Origin: Roseisalinus antarcticus | GTDB taxonomy: Bacteria; Pseudomonadota; Alphaproteobacteria; Rhodobacterales; Rhodobacteraceae | Assembly (NCBI RefSeq): GCF_900172355.1 | Contig: NZ_FWFZ01000008.1 | Span: 124,001-188,000, forward strand | Direction of reading: 5' to 3' | Length of the DNA: 64,000 nt | Part shown: positions 1 through 7,968 of the stretch, in pieces | Layout: each line of letters starts with the position of its first letter | How positions within the stretch are numbered: the first letter of the stretch is position 1 | Position numbers and translations under genes: made by a program | The notes under the pieces: model-generated | The model's input: only the letters and a program-made list of their open reading frames with translations | Databases searched by the model: none | Told to the model about the DNA's origin: nothing

Positions 1-290
1 AGCGGATCGGGGTCAAGACCTCGACCATGCGCAGCTGGGAGGACGACCTGGCCGAGCCGCGCGCGAACAAGCTGTCGATGCTGTCGGGGATGCTGGGGGT
101 GTCGCTGCGCTGGCTGCTGACCGGGCAGGGCGACGGGGTCGAGCCGCCGGATCCCGCCGAGCTGCCCGAGGCGACCAGCGCGATCCTGGCCGAGATGCGG
201 ATCCTGCGCACCCAGGCCGACCGCATGGCCGAGCGGCTGGGGATCCTGGAAAAGCGCCTGCGCGAGACGCTGAAGGAGCCGATGTTGTGA
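1..290 (+). CDS. XRE/Cro-family HTH regulator (5' end outside window)
   Basis: The reading frame is open from the first bases, so the gene starts upstream; an internal ATG at 27 is unlikely to be the true start because the helix-turn-helix begins before it. The visible part reads IGVKTSTMRSWEDDLAEPR followed by KLSMLSGMLGVSLRWLLTG, the recognition helix and last helices of a Cro/C1-type DNA-binding domain. A short charged helical tail follows (RILRTQADRMAERLGILEKR), probably a coiled coil for dimerisation. The stop overlaps the GTG start of sdhE (GTGA), so the two are probably co-transcribed. Family assignment is good; its targets cannot be told from sequence. Confidence 0.8.
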   Translation, partial: RIGVKTSTMRSWEDDLAEPRANKLSMLSGMLGVSLRWLLTGQGDGVEPPDPAELPEATSAILAEMRILRTQADRMAERLGILEKRLRETLKEPML

Positions 291-559
291 GGGACGAGCC
301 CCGCGAGACACGCCTCAAGCGGCTGCGCATGCGCTCCATGCGCCGGGGCATCAAGGAGATGGACCTGATCCTCGTGCGGTTCTGCGACGCGGAGCTGGAG
401 GCGATGGATCCGGCTGCCCTCGACGCCTACGAGCGGCTGTTGGAAGAGAACGATCAGCAGATCTATGCCTGGATCACCCGAGTCGATCCCGTCCCCGAGA
501 CACACGCGGGCCTGATCGCGCGTATCCGCGCCGGGCTCGATGCAGATCCAATTCGCTGA
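287..559 (+). CDS. sdhE: FAD assembly factor SdhE
   Basis: A 90-residue protein of the SdhE/YgfY (Sdh5) family, which helps attach FAD covalently to the flavoprotein subunit of succinate dehydrogenase. The diagnostic RGxxE motif is present as RGIKE at residues 20-24, followed by the usual MDLIL helix and the acidic LLEENDQQIYAWI segment. Length is normal. The start is GTG at 287, overlapping the stop of the preceding regulator gene (GTGA). Acts in the cytoplasm on SdhA before complex II assembly (known for the family). The sdh operon is not in the window. Confidence 0.93.
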   Translation: MRDEPRETRLKRLRMRSMRRGIKEMDLILVRFCDAELEAMDPAALDAYERLLEENDQQIYAWITRVDPVPETHAGLIARIRAGLDADPIR

Positions 560-673
560 AATCTCCGAAAATTCTATGCATGTTTGGGCCGGCGGAACCG
601 CCCCGCGCTTAACCTGATCTTCGGCATTTTGATCCAAAAGCCATATTCGTGAGCAGGCCAATGGAGAAGATCG

Positions 674-1183
674 ATGAGCGTATTCGCGCCGCTTGAAAAC
701 CCGGGTGGATCGGGGGCGGATGTCGGGTTCATGACCCGGTATCTGGATTCACTGACTTTGGTCGAGCGGCTGCACAGGCTCCTGCTTGACGTCATCAAGG
801 ACGAGTTCGAGCGTGTGGGGATCATCGAGATCAACGCGGTCCAGGCGTTGCTGCTTTTCAACGTGGGCGACAACGAGGTGACGGCCGGAGAGCTGAAATC
901 GCGCGGCTACTACCAGGGCTCGAACGTCTCCTACAATCTCAAGAAGCTGGTGGAGCTTGGCTACATGCACCACCAGCGCTGCGAGATCGACCGCCGCTCC
1001 GTCCGGGTCCGCCTGACGCAGAAGGGCCGCGATGTGCGCGACGTGGTGGGCAAGCTCTTCTCCGGCCACGCCCGTGGCCTGCAGGAACGTGGCGTGCTCG
1101 ACATGGCGGGGATCGAGGACATCACCGTCGCGCTCAAACGGCTGGAGCGCTACTGGACCGACCAGATCCGCTATATCTACTGA
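674..1183 (+). CDS. MarR-family winged-helix regulator (LdtR-like)
   Basis: 169 residues. The central region (AGELKSRGYYQGSNVSYNLK, then LVELGYMHHQR and DRRSVRVRLTQKG) is a MarR-type winged helix with recognition helix and beta-wing. The N-terminal and C-terminal helices, including LDSLTLVERLHRLLLDVIKD, form the dimer interface. The sequence resembles the alphaproteobacterial LdtR group (named in Liberibacter for controlling an L,D-transpeptidase); that resemblance is from memory, and no ldt gene is adjacent. Start ATG at 674 is supported by GGAGAA about 8 nt upstream. It stands alone, with a spacer of about 115 bp from sdhE. Confidence 0.88.
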   Translation: MSVFAPLENPGGSGADVGFMTRYLDSLTLVERLHRLLLDVIKDEFERVGIIEINAVQALLLFNVGDNEVTAGELKSRGYYQGSNVSYNLKKLVELGYMHHQRCEIDRRSVRVRLTQKGRDVRDVVGKLFSGHARGLQERGVLDMAGIEDITVALKRLERYWTDQIRYIY

Positions 1184-1512
1184 CGCCGCCGGACGTGCAT
1201 GTCGGCGGGTCGGCCGGCCGGTTGTCCGCGCCGTTCACGTGCGTTGCGGCCCGCAGCCGCAAAGATGCGCGGGCCCTTGGCGCCGGTCGGAGCGCAATCC
1301 AGGGCGCAGCGGGGCCTGACAGGGCGAAATCTCCGTCGCAGTCCTTCTCCAGAGAAAGCCCGAGCCTCACCGCCACCAGGTCCGCCCCGACCCCGGGCGC
1401 GTTCAAAGACCACGGTCTCGGGACAATGCCGTCGCTTGGCCTTCTCACGACCTCTCACGCCGTCTGATCCGCTGCCGGCGCCTCTCCTCCGGGGGAGCGG
1501 CCAAGGCGCGGC
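1184..1512. other. Gene-free stretch
   Basis: About 330 bp of GC-rich DNA between the MarR gene (plus) and the zinc-ribbon gene (minus). Open frames here run through in several frames with arginine/proline-rich translations and no ribosome binding sites, so none is supported. No clear terminator with a U-tract, no tRNA and no repeat shared with the rest of the window was seen. Confidence 0.6.
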
Positions 1513-1731
1513 TCAGCCCGCGTCGCTCTGGTCGGTGGCGATTTCCGTGATGTCCGTGGCGATGGCATTCAGGACGAGCACCCCGGCCGCGAGGGCCACG
1601 ACGCTGACCACCGCGACATGGATCGAAGGCCGCTGAAACAGGTGTTTTGGGCTGCTGCACCGGCCGCAGGCGTGTCCTGACAATCGCATTCGATGCCCAC
1701 ACTCGGCGCACTTGAACAACCGGAACCTCAT
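1513..1731 (-). CDS. Small zinc-ribbon, single-pass membrane protein
   Basis: A predicted 72-residue protein. Residues about 8-25 carry two CxxC pairs (CAECGH and CGRCSS), a zinc-ribbon signature, and residues about 36-56 are a hydrophobic helix (VAVVSVVALAAGVLVLNAIA), giving a cytosolic metal-binding head on one membrane anchor. An in-frame upstream ATG exists at 1791, but the ATG at 1731 is preferred because GGGAG lies about 10 nt before it and the protein then starts directly with the ribbon. Function unknown; it could be a membrane-anchored regulator or chaperone. No operon partner. Confidence 0.6.
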   Translation of the reverse strand: MRFRLFKCAECGHRMRLSGHACGRCSSPKHLFQRPSIHVAVVSVVALAAGVLVLNAIATDITEIATDQSDAG

Positions 1732-2008
1732 CGTGGTTCTCCCAACGAATCTTCCCGACCAAAGCGGTGGGACAAAACAAAACCCCAACACCCATGCTTG
1801 TGATACAAATTGCGACGGGCAGACCTACCCCGGCGCCCGCTCGTCCGGGCGCATCAGGGGATAGTCAGGTATTCGTTATTCAGAAACGGGCAGGGCAGGA
1901 CTCATCGACCCCGCACCTTCATTCACACCATGAATGCCGCGCTGCAGCAAGCCGTAAACCATCTGGGCGCCGGCTTTCGTCTCGACGCCTGAAAAATGGC
2001 CGCGGCTG

Positions 2009-3301
2009 CTATAATCCCAAACGGTCCCGCAACGAGAACCAGGTCATCGCCAGGGTCAGAAGGGGCGCACGAAACGCGGCGCCGCCGGGAAAGGCCGGGA
2101 CGGGCAGCTTCTGGAGCGTGTCGAGCGCCCCCGTGCGCCCTGCGATCGCCTCGGCCATCACTTGCCCGGCGAGGCACGAAAGGGCGACGCCATGCCCCGA
2201 GAACCCGCCCGCGGCCAGCGTCCGGTCGTCGAGGCGGCCGACGAAAGGCAGGCGGGTCATGGTGATGCCCAGTGTTCCGCCCCAATGATGGGTAATCTCC
2301 GCGCCCTTGATCTGGGGAAACAGCGTCTCCATCCGGGCGCGGAGGGCGGTCAGGATGTCGGTCGGATAGCCGATGGAATAGCTCTCGCGCCCGCCGAACA
2401 GCAGCCGCTTGTCCTCGGACAGGCGAAAGTAGTTCACCACGAACTTGTCGTCGGCGACGGCGATATCGCGCGTCAGCACCTCCTGTGCCCGCGCCCCCAG
2501 CGGCTCGGTCGCGGCGATGAAACTGTTGATCGGCATGATCCGGGCGGCATAGCGGCGCGAGAGTCCCGGAAGATAACCGTTCCCCGCGAGGATCACATGC
2601 GTGGCCTCGACCCGTCCCTGGCCGGTGCGCACGGTGCCGGCATCGACCCCGTGCACCTCGGAGCGTTCGTGAATGACGACCCCCGCGGCCTCGGCCGCCT
2701 GCGCGAGCCCGAGCACGAGCCTGAGCGGGTGCACATGGCCCGCGTTCATGTCGAGCAGCCCGCCGGCATAGACCGGCGCCGGGCAGATCGCGCGAAAGGC
2801 CTCCCGGTCCAGGTATTCTGTCTCGTAGCCATAGCGCTCGGCGAGCCATTCGCCGTGGCGCCGCTCGTCCCGGGCGCCGGCCCCGGACCAGACGCCGTGC
2901 AGGACGCCGGGGGTGAACCGCGCCTCGGGCGCATGGTCGGCGCAGAGCTGGCGCACCAGCGACACCGCGTCCAGCCCGAGGTCCCACAGGTGGCGGGCGG
3001 TGTCCGCGCCCAGCCGCGCGGCCAGCCAGGCCGGGTCCTTGTTGAACCCGGCGCTGACCTGCCCGCCATTGCGTCCCGAGGCGCCGAAGCCCGCGCGGTG
3101 CGCCTCCAGCACCACGACCTTCAGCCCGTGCCGCGCCAGGGTCAGCGCGGCCGAGAGCCCGGTATAGCCCGCGCCCACGATGGCCACATCCGCCGTGATG
3201 GCGCCCTTGAGCGGCGGCCGTTCGGGCGCGATCTCGGCGGTGTCGGCATACCAGCTGGCCGGGTAGGTGCCCGGGCGATCGTTGCGATGCAGCGGGTTCA
3301 T
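2009..3301 (-). CDS. FAD-dependent amine/gamma-glutamyl-amine oxidase (PuuB/DAO family)
   Basis: 430 residues of the DAO fold. The N-terminal dinucleotide-binding motif is VAIVGAGYTGLSAALTLARH, followed by the FAD contact GFGASGRNGGQVSAGF typical of gamma-glutamylputrescine oxidase (PuuB, formerly OrdL). The C-terminal FAD motif GGFSGHGVALSCLAGQ is also present. The family oxidises a (gamma-glutamylated) primary amine to an aldehyde with peroxide release. Start ATG at 3301 overlaps the stop of the preceding small ORF (ATGA). As last gene of the operon with two glutamine-synthetase-like ligases and an ABC importer, it probably oxidises the gamma-glutamylated substrate. The exact amine is unknown. 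Confidence 0.85.
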   Translation of the reverse strand: MNPLHRNDRPGTYPASWYADTAEIAPERPPLKGAITADVAIVGAGYTGLSAALTLARHGLKVVVLEAHRAGFGASGRNGGQVSAGFNKDPAWLAARLGADTARHLWDLGLDAVSLVRQLCADHAPEARFTPGVLHGVWSGAGARDERRHGEWLAERYGYETEYLDREAFRAICPAPVYAGGLLDMNAGHVHPLRLVLGLAQAAEAAGVVIHERSEVHGVDAGTVRTGQGRVEATHVILAGNGYLPGLSRRYAARIMPINSFIAATEPLGARAQEVLTRDIAVADDKFVVNYFRLSEDKRLLFGGRESYSIGYPTDILTALRARMETLFPQIKGAEITHHWGGTLGITMTRLPFVGRLDDRTLAAGGFSGHGVALSCLAGQVMAEAIAGRTGALDTLQKLPVPAFPGGAAFRAPLLTLAMTWFSLRDRLGL

Positions 3302-3576
3302 GCGGGTTTCTCGTAGACGCTGACGTGGCTTGTGCTGTCGGCGGCAAAGCCCGCGTCCGCCCAATCAGCCCATCGGTGGCGCAGACGCAGCCCGGCCAGC
3401 TGCGCCATCAGGTCGATCTCTGCCGGCCAGGCATAGCGCAGCACCAGCGGGCTGAGGCTGGCCGCCCCGGCCAGGCGAGAGATCCGGTCCACGCAAAGCG
3501 CCAGCGTGTGCGGCATCGGGCCGTCGTCATAGCTCTGCGCGTAGAGGCGGCCGAAGGTGGCGGGATCGAAATCCAT
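3298..3576 (-). CDS. Truncated class I methyltransferase C-terminal domain
   Basis: A 92-residue ORF that looks like only the last third of a SAM-dependent methyltransferase: it contains RYAWPAEIDLMAQLAGLRLR and ends SHVSVYEKPA, which matches the C-terminal strands of that family as I remember it. The SAM-binding glycine-rich half is missing, and the glutamine-synthetase-like gene occupies the DNA where it would be. It has an ATG at 3576 and an ATGA overlap with the oxidase gene, so it may still be translated for coupling. Either a remnant left by recombination or a small conserved protein of its own. Confidence 0.55.
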   Translation of the reverse strand: MDFDPATFGRLYAQSYDDGPMPHTLALCVDRISRLAGAASLSPLVLRYAWPAEIDLMAQLAGLRLRHRWADWADAGFAADSTSHVSVYEKPA

Positions 3577-3585
3577 GGCCGGCCC

Positions 3586-4941
3586 CTAGACGTTCAACAG
3601 CAGATGTTCCCGTTCCCACGGCGAGATGACCTGCAGGAATTCGCCGTATTCCGCCCGCTTGACGACCGAATAGACCCGCGCGAATTCGGGATGCAGCACC
3701 TCGTGCAGGGCCTTGGCCTCGTCAAACAGGTCGAGCGCAGCATAGAGCCCCTGCGGAATGGCGTCCTCCGCCTCGTAGGCATCGCCGTGGAACCGCTTGT
3801 CGGGCCAGGCCTCGTTGGTCAGCCCCAGGTAACCGCAGGCCAGCGAGGCGGCGATGCCGAGATAGGGGTTGCAATCCATCCCCGCGATCCGGTTCTCGAT
3901 CCGCCGCGAGGACGGCTCCGAGATCGGGATGCGGATGCCGGTGGTCCGGTTGTCGCGCCCCCATTCTAGGTTGATCGGCGCGGCGTGGTCCTTCACGTAG
4001 CGCCGGTAGGAGTTGACGTAGGGCGCCAGCAGCGCCACTGCCTCGGGCAGATGCTCCTGCAGGCCGCCGATGAAGTGGAAGAAGGCATCCGTCTCGCCGC
4101 CCTGGGGGCCGGTGAAGATGTTGCGCCCCGCCTTGTCGAGCACGGAATGGTGGATGTGCATCGCCGAGCCGGGCTCGCCCTCGATCGGCTTGGCCATGAA
4201 GGTGGCGAAGCAATCGTGGCGCAGGGCGGCCTCGCGGATCAGCCGCTTGAAGTAGAAGATCTCGTCGGCCAGCTTGACCGGGTCGCCGTGGCGCAGGTTG
4301 ATCTCCAGCTGGCCGGCGCCGCCCTCCTGGGTGATGCCGTCGATCTCAAACCCCTGGACCTCGGCCCACTCGTAGATGTCGTCGATCACGGGGCCGTATT
4401 CGTCCACCGCGGTCATCGAATAGGCCTGCCGGGCGGCGGCCGGGCGGCCGGTGCGGCCCATCATCGGCTCGATCGCCTTGGCCGGGTCGATGTTGCGCCC
4501 GACCAGGTAGAATTCCATCTCGGGGGCCACGACCGGCGTCCAGCCCCGCGCCTTGTAGAGGGCCACCACGCGCTTGAGCACGTTGCGCGGCGAGGTCGGC
4601 ACCGGCACGTCCTTCTGGTCGTAGGCGTCGTGGATCACCTGCAGCGTGCCGTCGCTGGCCCAGGGCGCGGCGGTCGCGGTGTCCATGTCCGGGCGCAGGA
4701 TCATGTCCGGCTCGGTAAAGCCGTCGCTGGCGGCGTCCTCGCCCCAATCGCCGGTGATGGTCTGATAAAAGATGGAATTCGGCAGGTGGAAATGGGTCAG
4801 CCGATCGAACTTCGCGGCCGGCACGGCCTTGCCGCGGGCGATGCCGGGAAGGTCGGCGATCACGCATTCCACCTCGTCCAGCCGATGCGCCTCCAGATAG
4901 GCCTGGGCCGCCGCCGGGATCCGTGTCGTCCAATGGCTCAT
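3586..4941 (-). CDS. Glutamine-synthetase-family gamma-glutamyl amine ligase (copy 2)
   Basis: 451 residues, similar to gamma-glutamylputrescine synthetase PuuA. Glutamine-synthetase signatures appear in order: APEMEFYLVG, GGAGQLEINLRHGD, the metal/ammonia-site stretch SAMHIHHSVLD, the ATP loop NRTTGIRIPISEPSSRRIE and AGMDCNPYLGIAAS. The family joins glutamate to an amine with ATP. Start ATG at 4941 overlaps the stop of the amidotransferase gene (ATGA), arguing for translational coupling. The presence of two different ligases in one operon suggests two substrates or a hetero-oligomer (inference). Confidence 0.88.
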   Translation of the reverse strand: MSHWTTRIPAAAQAYLEAHRLDEVECVIADLPGIARGKAVPAAKFDRLTHFHLPNSIFYQTITGDWGEDAASDGFTEPDMILRPDMDTATAAPWASDGTLQVIHDAYDQKDVPVPTSPRNVLKRVVALYKARGWTPVVAPEMEFYLVGRNIDPAKAIEPMMGRTGRPAAARQAYSMTAVDEYGPVIDDIYEWAEVQGFEIDGITQEGGAGQLEINLRHGDPVKLADEIFYFKRLIREAALRHDCFATFMAKPIEGEPGSAMHIHHSVLDKAGRNIFTGPQGGETDAFFHFIGGLQEHLPEAVALLAPYVNSYRRYVKDHAAPINLEWGRDNRTTGIRIPISEPSSRRIENRIAGMDCNPYLGIAASLACGYLGLTNEAWPDKRFHGDAYEAEDAIPQGLYAALDLFDEAKALHEVLHPEFARVYSVVKRAEYGEFLQVISPWEREHLLLNV

Positions 4942-5618
4942 GCCACGCGCCTCTCGGTCAGAAAGCGGGCGATGCGCCCGGCCATGTCGGCATTGTCCAC
5001 CGGTGCGGCGAGCGACGCCGCGGCCCCGGCCAGCAGGTCCTTGGGGATCGGCCCGCCACGATGCTCGATCAGGCCAGCGATCAGCTCGGGACCGTATTCG
5101 GGATGGGGCTGGACGGTCAGGATCCGGTCGCCGTAAAGGAGCGCCGCGTTCTCGCACATCGGGTGGGTGCCGATCACCTCTGCGCCCTCGGGCAGGGCGA
5201 CGACCTGGTCCTGGTGCCAGGCATTGAGCGCCAGCTGCGCCTCGCCGAACGCGTAGGTCTTGCGCCCGACCTGCCAGCCGCCCTCGAATTTCTCCACCTT
5301 GCCGCCAAGCGCCTGGGCGATGATCTGGTGGCCGAAACAGACCCCCACCAACGGCACGTCCGCGGCGTGAATGTCCCGGATCAACGCCTCCAGCGGCGCG
5401 ATGAACGGCAGATCCTCGTAGGCGCCGTGCCGCGAGCCGGTGATCAGCCAGCCGTCCGCTTCCCGGGGGCCGTCCGGAAATTCCATATCCACGACGTTCC
5501 AGGTGGAAAACGTGAATCCCCGTCCGGCCAGCATGGCCTGGAAACAGTCCGAAATCGTGCCGAAGTCCCGGCGGAGCGCGTCTGGCGCGTGGCCGGTCTG
5601 AAGAATGCCGATGTGCAT
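4938..5618 (-). CDS. Class I glutamine amidotransferase-like protein
   Basis: 226 residues with a full triad: nucleophile Cys94 in GVCFGHQ, and His172/Glu174 in QPHPEYG. This is the GuaA/GMP-synthase-type amidotransferase fold. It differs from PuuD (gamma-glutamyl-GABA hydrolase), whose nucleophile context is different as I recall, so I do not call it PuuD. In this operon it may hydrolyse a gamma-glutamyl amide or supply ammonia to a ligase (inference). Start ATG at 5618 follows a 115-bp gap from the first ligase gene; its stop overlaps the start of the second ligase. Confidence 0.85.
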   Translation of the reverse strand: MHIGILQTGHAPDALRRDFGTISDCFQAMLAGRGFTFSTWNVVDMEFPDGPREADGWLITGSRHGAYEDLPFIAPLEALIRDIHAADVPLVGVCFGHQIIAQALGGKVEKFEGGWQVGRKTYAFGEAQLALNAWHQDQVVALPEGAEVIGTHPMCENAALLYGDRILTVQPHPEYGPELIAGLIEHRGGPIPKDLLAGAAASLAAPVDNADMAGRIARFLTERRVA

Positions 5619-5733
5619 GAAACACCAATATGGTTGTCAGCCATTAGCTAGCCGTGCCCCGGGTTTGCCGCAAGAGGGCGGCTCCTTCATCTTGGTCAAA
5701 AACTCCCGCCGGAGGCGTCCGCCGGTGCCGCGT

Positions 5734-7065
5734 TCACACCGTGTCGAGATAAAGATCCACCTTTTCCTGCTCGGTCAGCTCGGCGACGTAGCGCAGCTCC
5801 TGCCGCTTGGTCGCGACATAGTTGCGGATCAGCTCCTCGGGCAGGATCCGGGCGATCAGTGGGTCCGCCTCGAAGGCGTCGATCGCCTCGGCCCAGGTGC
5901 CGGGCAGCTGGGCCAGGTCTTGCTCATAGGCATTGCCGGTGATCGGCGCGACAGGCTCCAGCTTGTCCTCGATCCCGATCAGCGCCGCGCCCAGGATCGC
6001 GGCGAGCATCAGATAGGGGTTCACGTCGCCGCCCGCCACCCGGTGCTCGATCCGTCGCGCCTTGGCCGAGCCCGCGGGGATCCTCAGCGCGGCCGTCCGG
6101 TTCTCATAGCCCCAGGCCACGCCCGTGGGCGCATGGGCCTCGGGCACCAGCCGGTCGTAGCTGTTGCCATGGGGAAAGAACAAAAGCGCAGAGCCCGGCA
6201 TGGCTGCCAGGCACCCGGCGACCGCGTTGCGGAAGATGTCCGACCCCTCGGGCCCGCCATCGTCGAACACATTGCGGCCGTCGCGGTCCAGCAGCGAGAA
6301 ATGCACATGCATCCCGTTGCCGGAATAATCCTCATAGGGTTTGGCCATGAAGGACGCGGCGAAACCGTGGCTGCGCGCGATCCCGCGCACCAGAAGCTTG
6401 AAGAGCCAGGCATCGTCCGCCGCCTTCAGCGCGTCGGGCACGTGGTTCAGGTTCACTTCGAACTGGCCGATCCCGGCCTCCGAGATCGCGGTGTCGGCGG
6501 GAATATCCATCGCCTCGCAGCCGTCGTAGATCTCGGTGAAGAACTCGTCGAAGGCATCCAGCGCCCGCAGGCTGAGGATTTCCGCGCCGGGGCGCCTTTT
6601 GCCCGAGCGCGGCGAGGGCGGCACGCGCAGGATCGGGCCGCGGTCGTCGATCACGTAGAATTCCAGCTCGGTGCCCACCACCGGTGTCAGGCCAAGGGCC
6701 CGGAACCGGCCAAGGACGCGGGCCAGCGCATGGCGGGGGTCGCCGCCGAACGGCCGTCCGTCCTCGCGGAACATCCACATCGGCAAGAGCGCGGTCGGCG
6801 CCGAGAGCCAGGGCATCGGCAGATAGCCCCGCTCGGTCGGCAGGGCCACACCGTCCGGGTCGCCGTCGGCGAAGACCAGTGGGCTGTCGTCGATATCCTC
6901 GCCCCAGATGTCGAGATTGAGGACCGAGAGCGGAAAGCGGGTGCCCTCGTCGAGCACCTTGTCGGCGAAGCGCCGGCCGAGCCGCTTGCCCCGCGCCACG
7001 CCGTTCAGGTCCGACGCGGCCACACGGATCGTGTGGACGTCGGGATTTTCTTGCAGCCATGTCAT
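5734..7065 (-). CDS. Glutamine-synthetase-family gamma-glutamyl amine ligase (copy 1)
   Basis: 443 residues, paralogous to the gene at 3586-4941. Motifs: TELEFYVID, AGIGQFEVNLNHV, NGMHVHFSLLD, ENRTAALRIPAG and RIEHRVAGGDVNPYLMLAA. These are the metal, glutamate and ATP contacts of the glutamine synthetase fold; the length is that of PuuA-type enzymes. The start was placed at ATG 7065 because it forms an ATGA overlap with the permease stop and gives the usual N-terminus; the frame is open further upstream. It directly follows the transporter genes, which links ligation to import. Confidence 0.88.
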   Translation of the reverse strand: MTWLQENPDVHTIRVAASDLNGVARGKRLGRRFADKVLDEGTRFPLSVLNLDIWGEDIDDSPLVFADGDPDGVALPTERGYLPMPWLSAPTALLPMWMFREDGRPFGGDPRHALARVLGRFRALGLTPVVGTELEFYVIDDRGPILRVPPSPRSGKRRPGAEILSLRALDAFDEFFTEIYDGCEAMDIPADTAISEAGIGQFEVNLNHVPDALKAADDAWLFKLLVRGIARSHGFAASFMAKPYEDYSGNGMHVHFSLLDRDGRNVFDDGGPEGSDIFRNAVAGCLAAMPGSALLFFPHGNSYDRLVPEAHAPTGVAWGYENRTAALRIPAGSAKARRIEHRVAGGDVNPYLMLAAILGAALIGIEDKLEPVAPITGNAYEQDLAQLPGTWAEAIDAFEADPLIARILPEELIRNYVATKRQELRYVAELTEQEKVDLYLDTV

Positions 7066-7874
7066 CTGGCGAGCATTGCTCCTGGGCGCATCCGCAGCCT
7101 TGTGCGCACGTTCGACGGAAGGTGGCGGTTCAGGCGCCGGTTGATGGCGCCCATTACCGCGATGATGCACAGCGTCACAAGGATGAAATAGCCCGCGAGG
7201 ATCGGATAGGGCACGAAGGGATTGAAGGTCTTGTCAGCGAAATAGCTGGCATAATAGAGCGCATCGCCGCGCTGTTGCCGGGCCGGAAAGCCCGAGAAGA
7301 ACACCAGGGTCGTGGCGTGGAACAAGAAGATCGCCTCGTTCGTATAGGCCGGCCAGGCGAGCCGTAGCATCGTGGGCCAGGTGATCTTGCGGAATTTCAT
7401 CCAGCCGGTGAAGCCATAGGCATCGGCGGCCTCCACATCGCCCTTGGGGATGGATTGCAGCGCGCCGTAGAAGATCTCTCCGGAATAGGCGGCGGTGTTG
7501 AGAAACAGCACCACGGCCGCGCCGAGCCAGGCGCTGGTGAAGGGATCGAAGAGCGGGCTGGTGCCTTTCAGCGACAGGAAGGCGAAATAGGCGAAAAAGA
7601 ACTGGATGAAGAGGGGCGAGCCCCGGACCACGAAGATGAACCATTCCGACGGTTTGCGCAGCCAGCGGCTTTGGGCGGCCTTGCCGAGGGCGACGGCGGT
7701 GGCCAGAAAGAAGCCCGAGACCAGCGCGATCAGGCCGAAGTAGATGTTCCAGAGCATGCCGGAGCCGATCAGCGTGACCTGCTGGCAGAGGGTGAATTCC
7801 GATCGCGGCAGCAGGCGTTCGCCGAAGCCCAGGCTGCGGAAGGCGTAGTCGGCGATGGTTTCCCAGCAGCTCAT
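7062..7874 (-). CDS. Polar amino acid/amine ABC transporter permease (HisM/GlnP type)
   Basis: 270 residues with about five membrane helices. The permease coupling (EAA) loop is readable as GALQSIPKGDVEAADAYGFT, and VVRGSPLFIQFFFAYFAFL is the PAAT-family signature. It forms the inner-membrane channel with the second permease (7969-8853), the ATPase and the periplasmic binding protein of the same operon. Start ATG at 7874. Overlaps the first ligase gene by 4 nt. Polar amino acids or amines are likely substrates; the exact one is not visible. Confidence 0.93.
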   Translation of the reverse strand: MSCWETIADYAFRSLGFGERLLPRSEFTLCQQVTLIGSGMLWNIYFGLIALVSGFFLATAVALGKAAQSRWLRKPSEWFIFVVRGSPLFIQFFFAYFAFLSLKGTSPLFDPFTSAWLGAAVVLFLNTAAYSGEIFYGALQSIPKGDVEAADAYGFTGWMKFRKITWPTMLRLAWPAYTNEAIFLFHATTLVFFSGFPARQQRGDALYYASYFADKTFNPFVPYPILAGYFILVTLCIIAVMGAINRRLNRHLPSNVRTRLRMRPGAMLAR

Positions 7875-7899
7875 CGGATCGCCTCCCTGGCCGGTGTCG

Positions 7900-7955
7900 C
7901 AGGGGGGCGCTGCCCCCCGCCTGCGGCTCCCCCCGGGATATGGAAGGCAATGAAG
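7900..7955 (+). repeat. Intergenic palindromic element, copy 1
   Basis: A GC palindrome (GGGGGGCGCTGCCCCCC) followed after about 10 nt by CCCCCCGGGATATGG and GGCAATGAAG. It fills the gap between the two permease genes. The same arrangement occurs at 27552-27620 and 29656-29722 in the same orientation. Elements of this kind (GC hairpin plus CCGGGATAT block) are common between genes in Rhodobacteraceae. The hairpin may reduce read-through or stabilise transcripts. Confidence 0.75.
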
Positions 7956-7968
7956 ATGCGGGCGGGGA

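Noticed and set aside
1199-1636. Possible 145-codon gene on the plus strand
   Set aside because: Low-complexity translation, no ribosome binding site, and it overlaps the better supported zinc-ribbon gene on the other strand.
2162-3316. Long open frame antisense to the FAD oxidase gene
   Set aside because: It mirrors the codon pattern of the real gene, is rich in Arg/Gly/Pro/His and shows no domain; typical high-GC shadow frame.
4938-5618. PuuD (gamma-glutamyl-GABA hydrolase)
   Set aside because: The nucleophile context GVCFGHQ and the His/Glu pair QPHPE are those of GuaA-type amidotransferases; a specific PuuD name is not supported.
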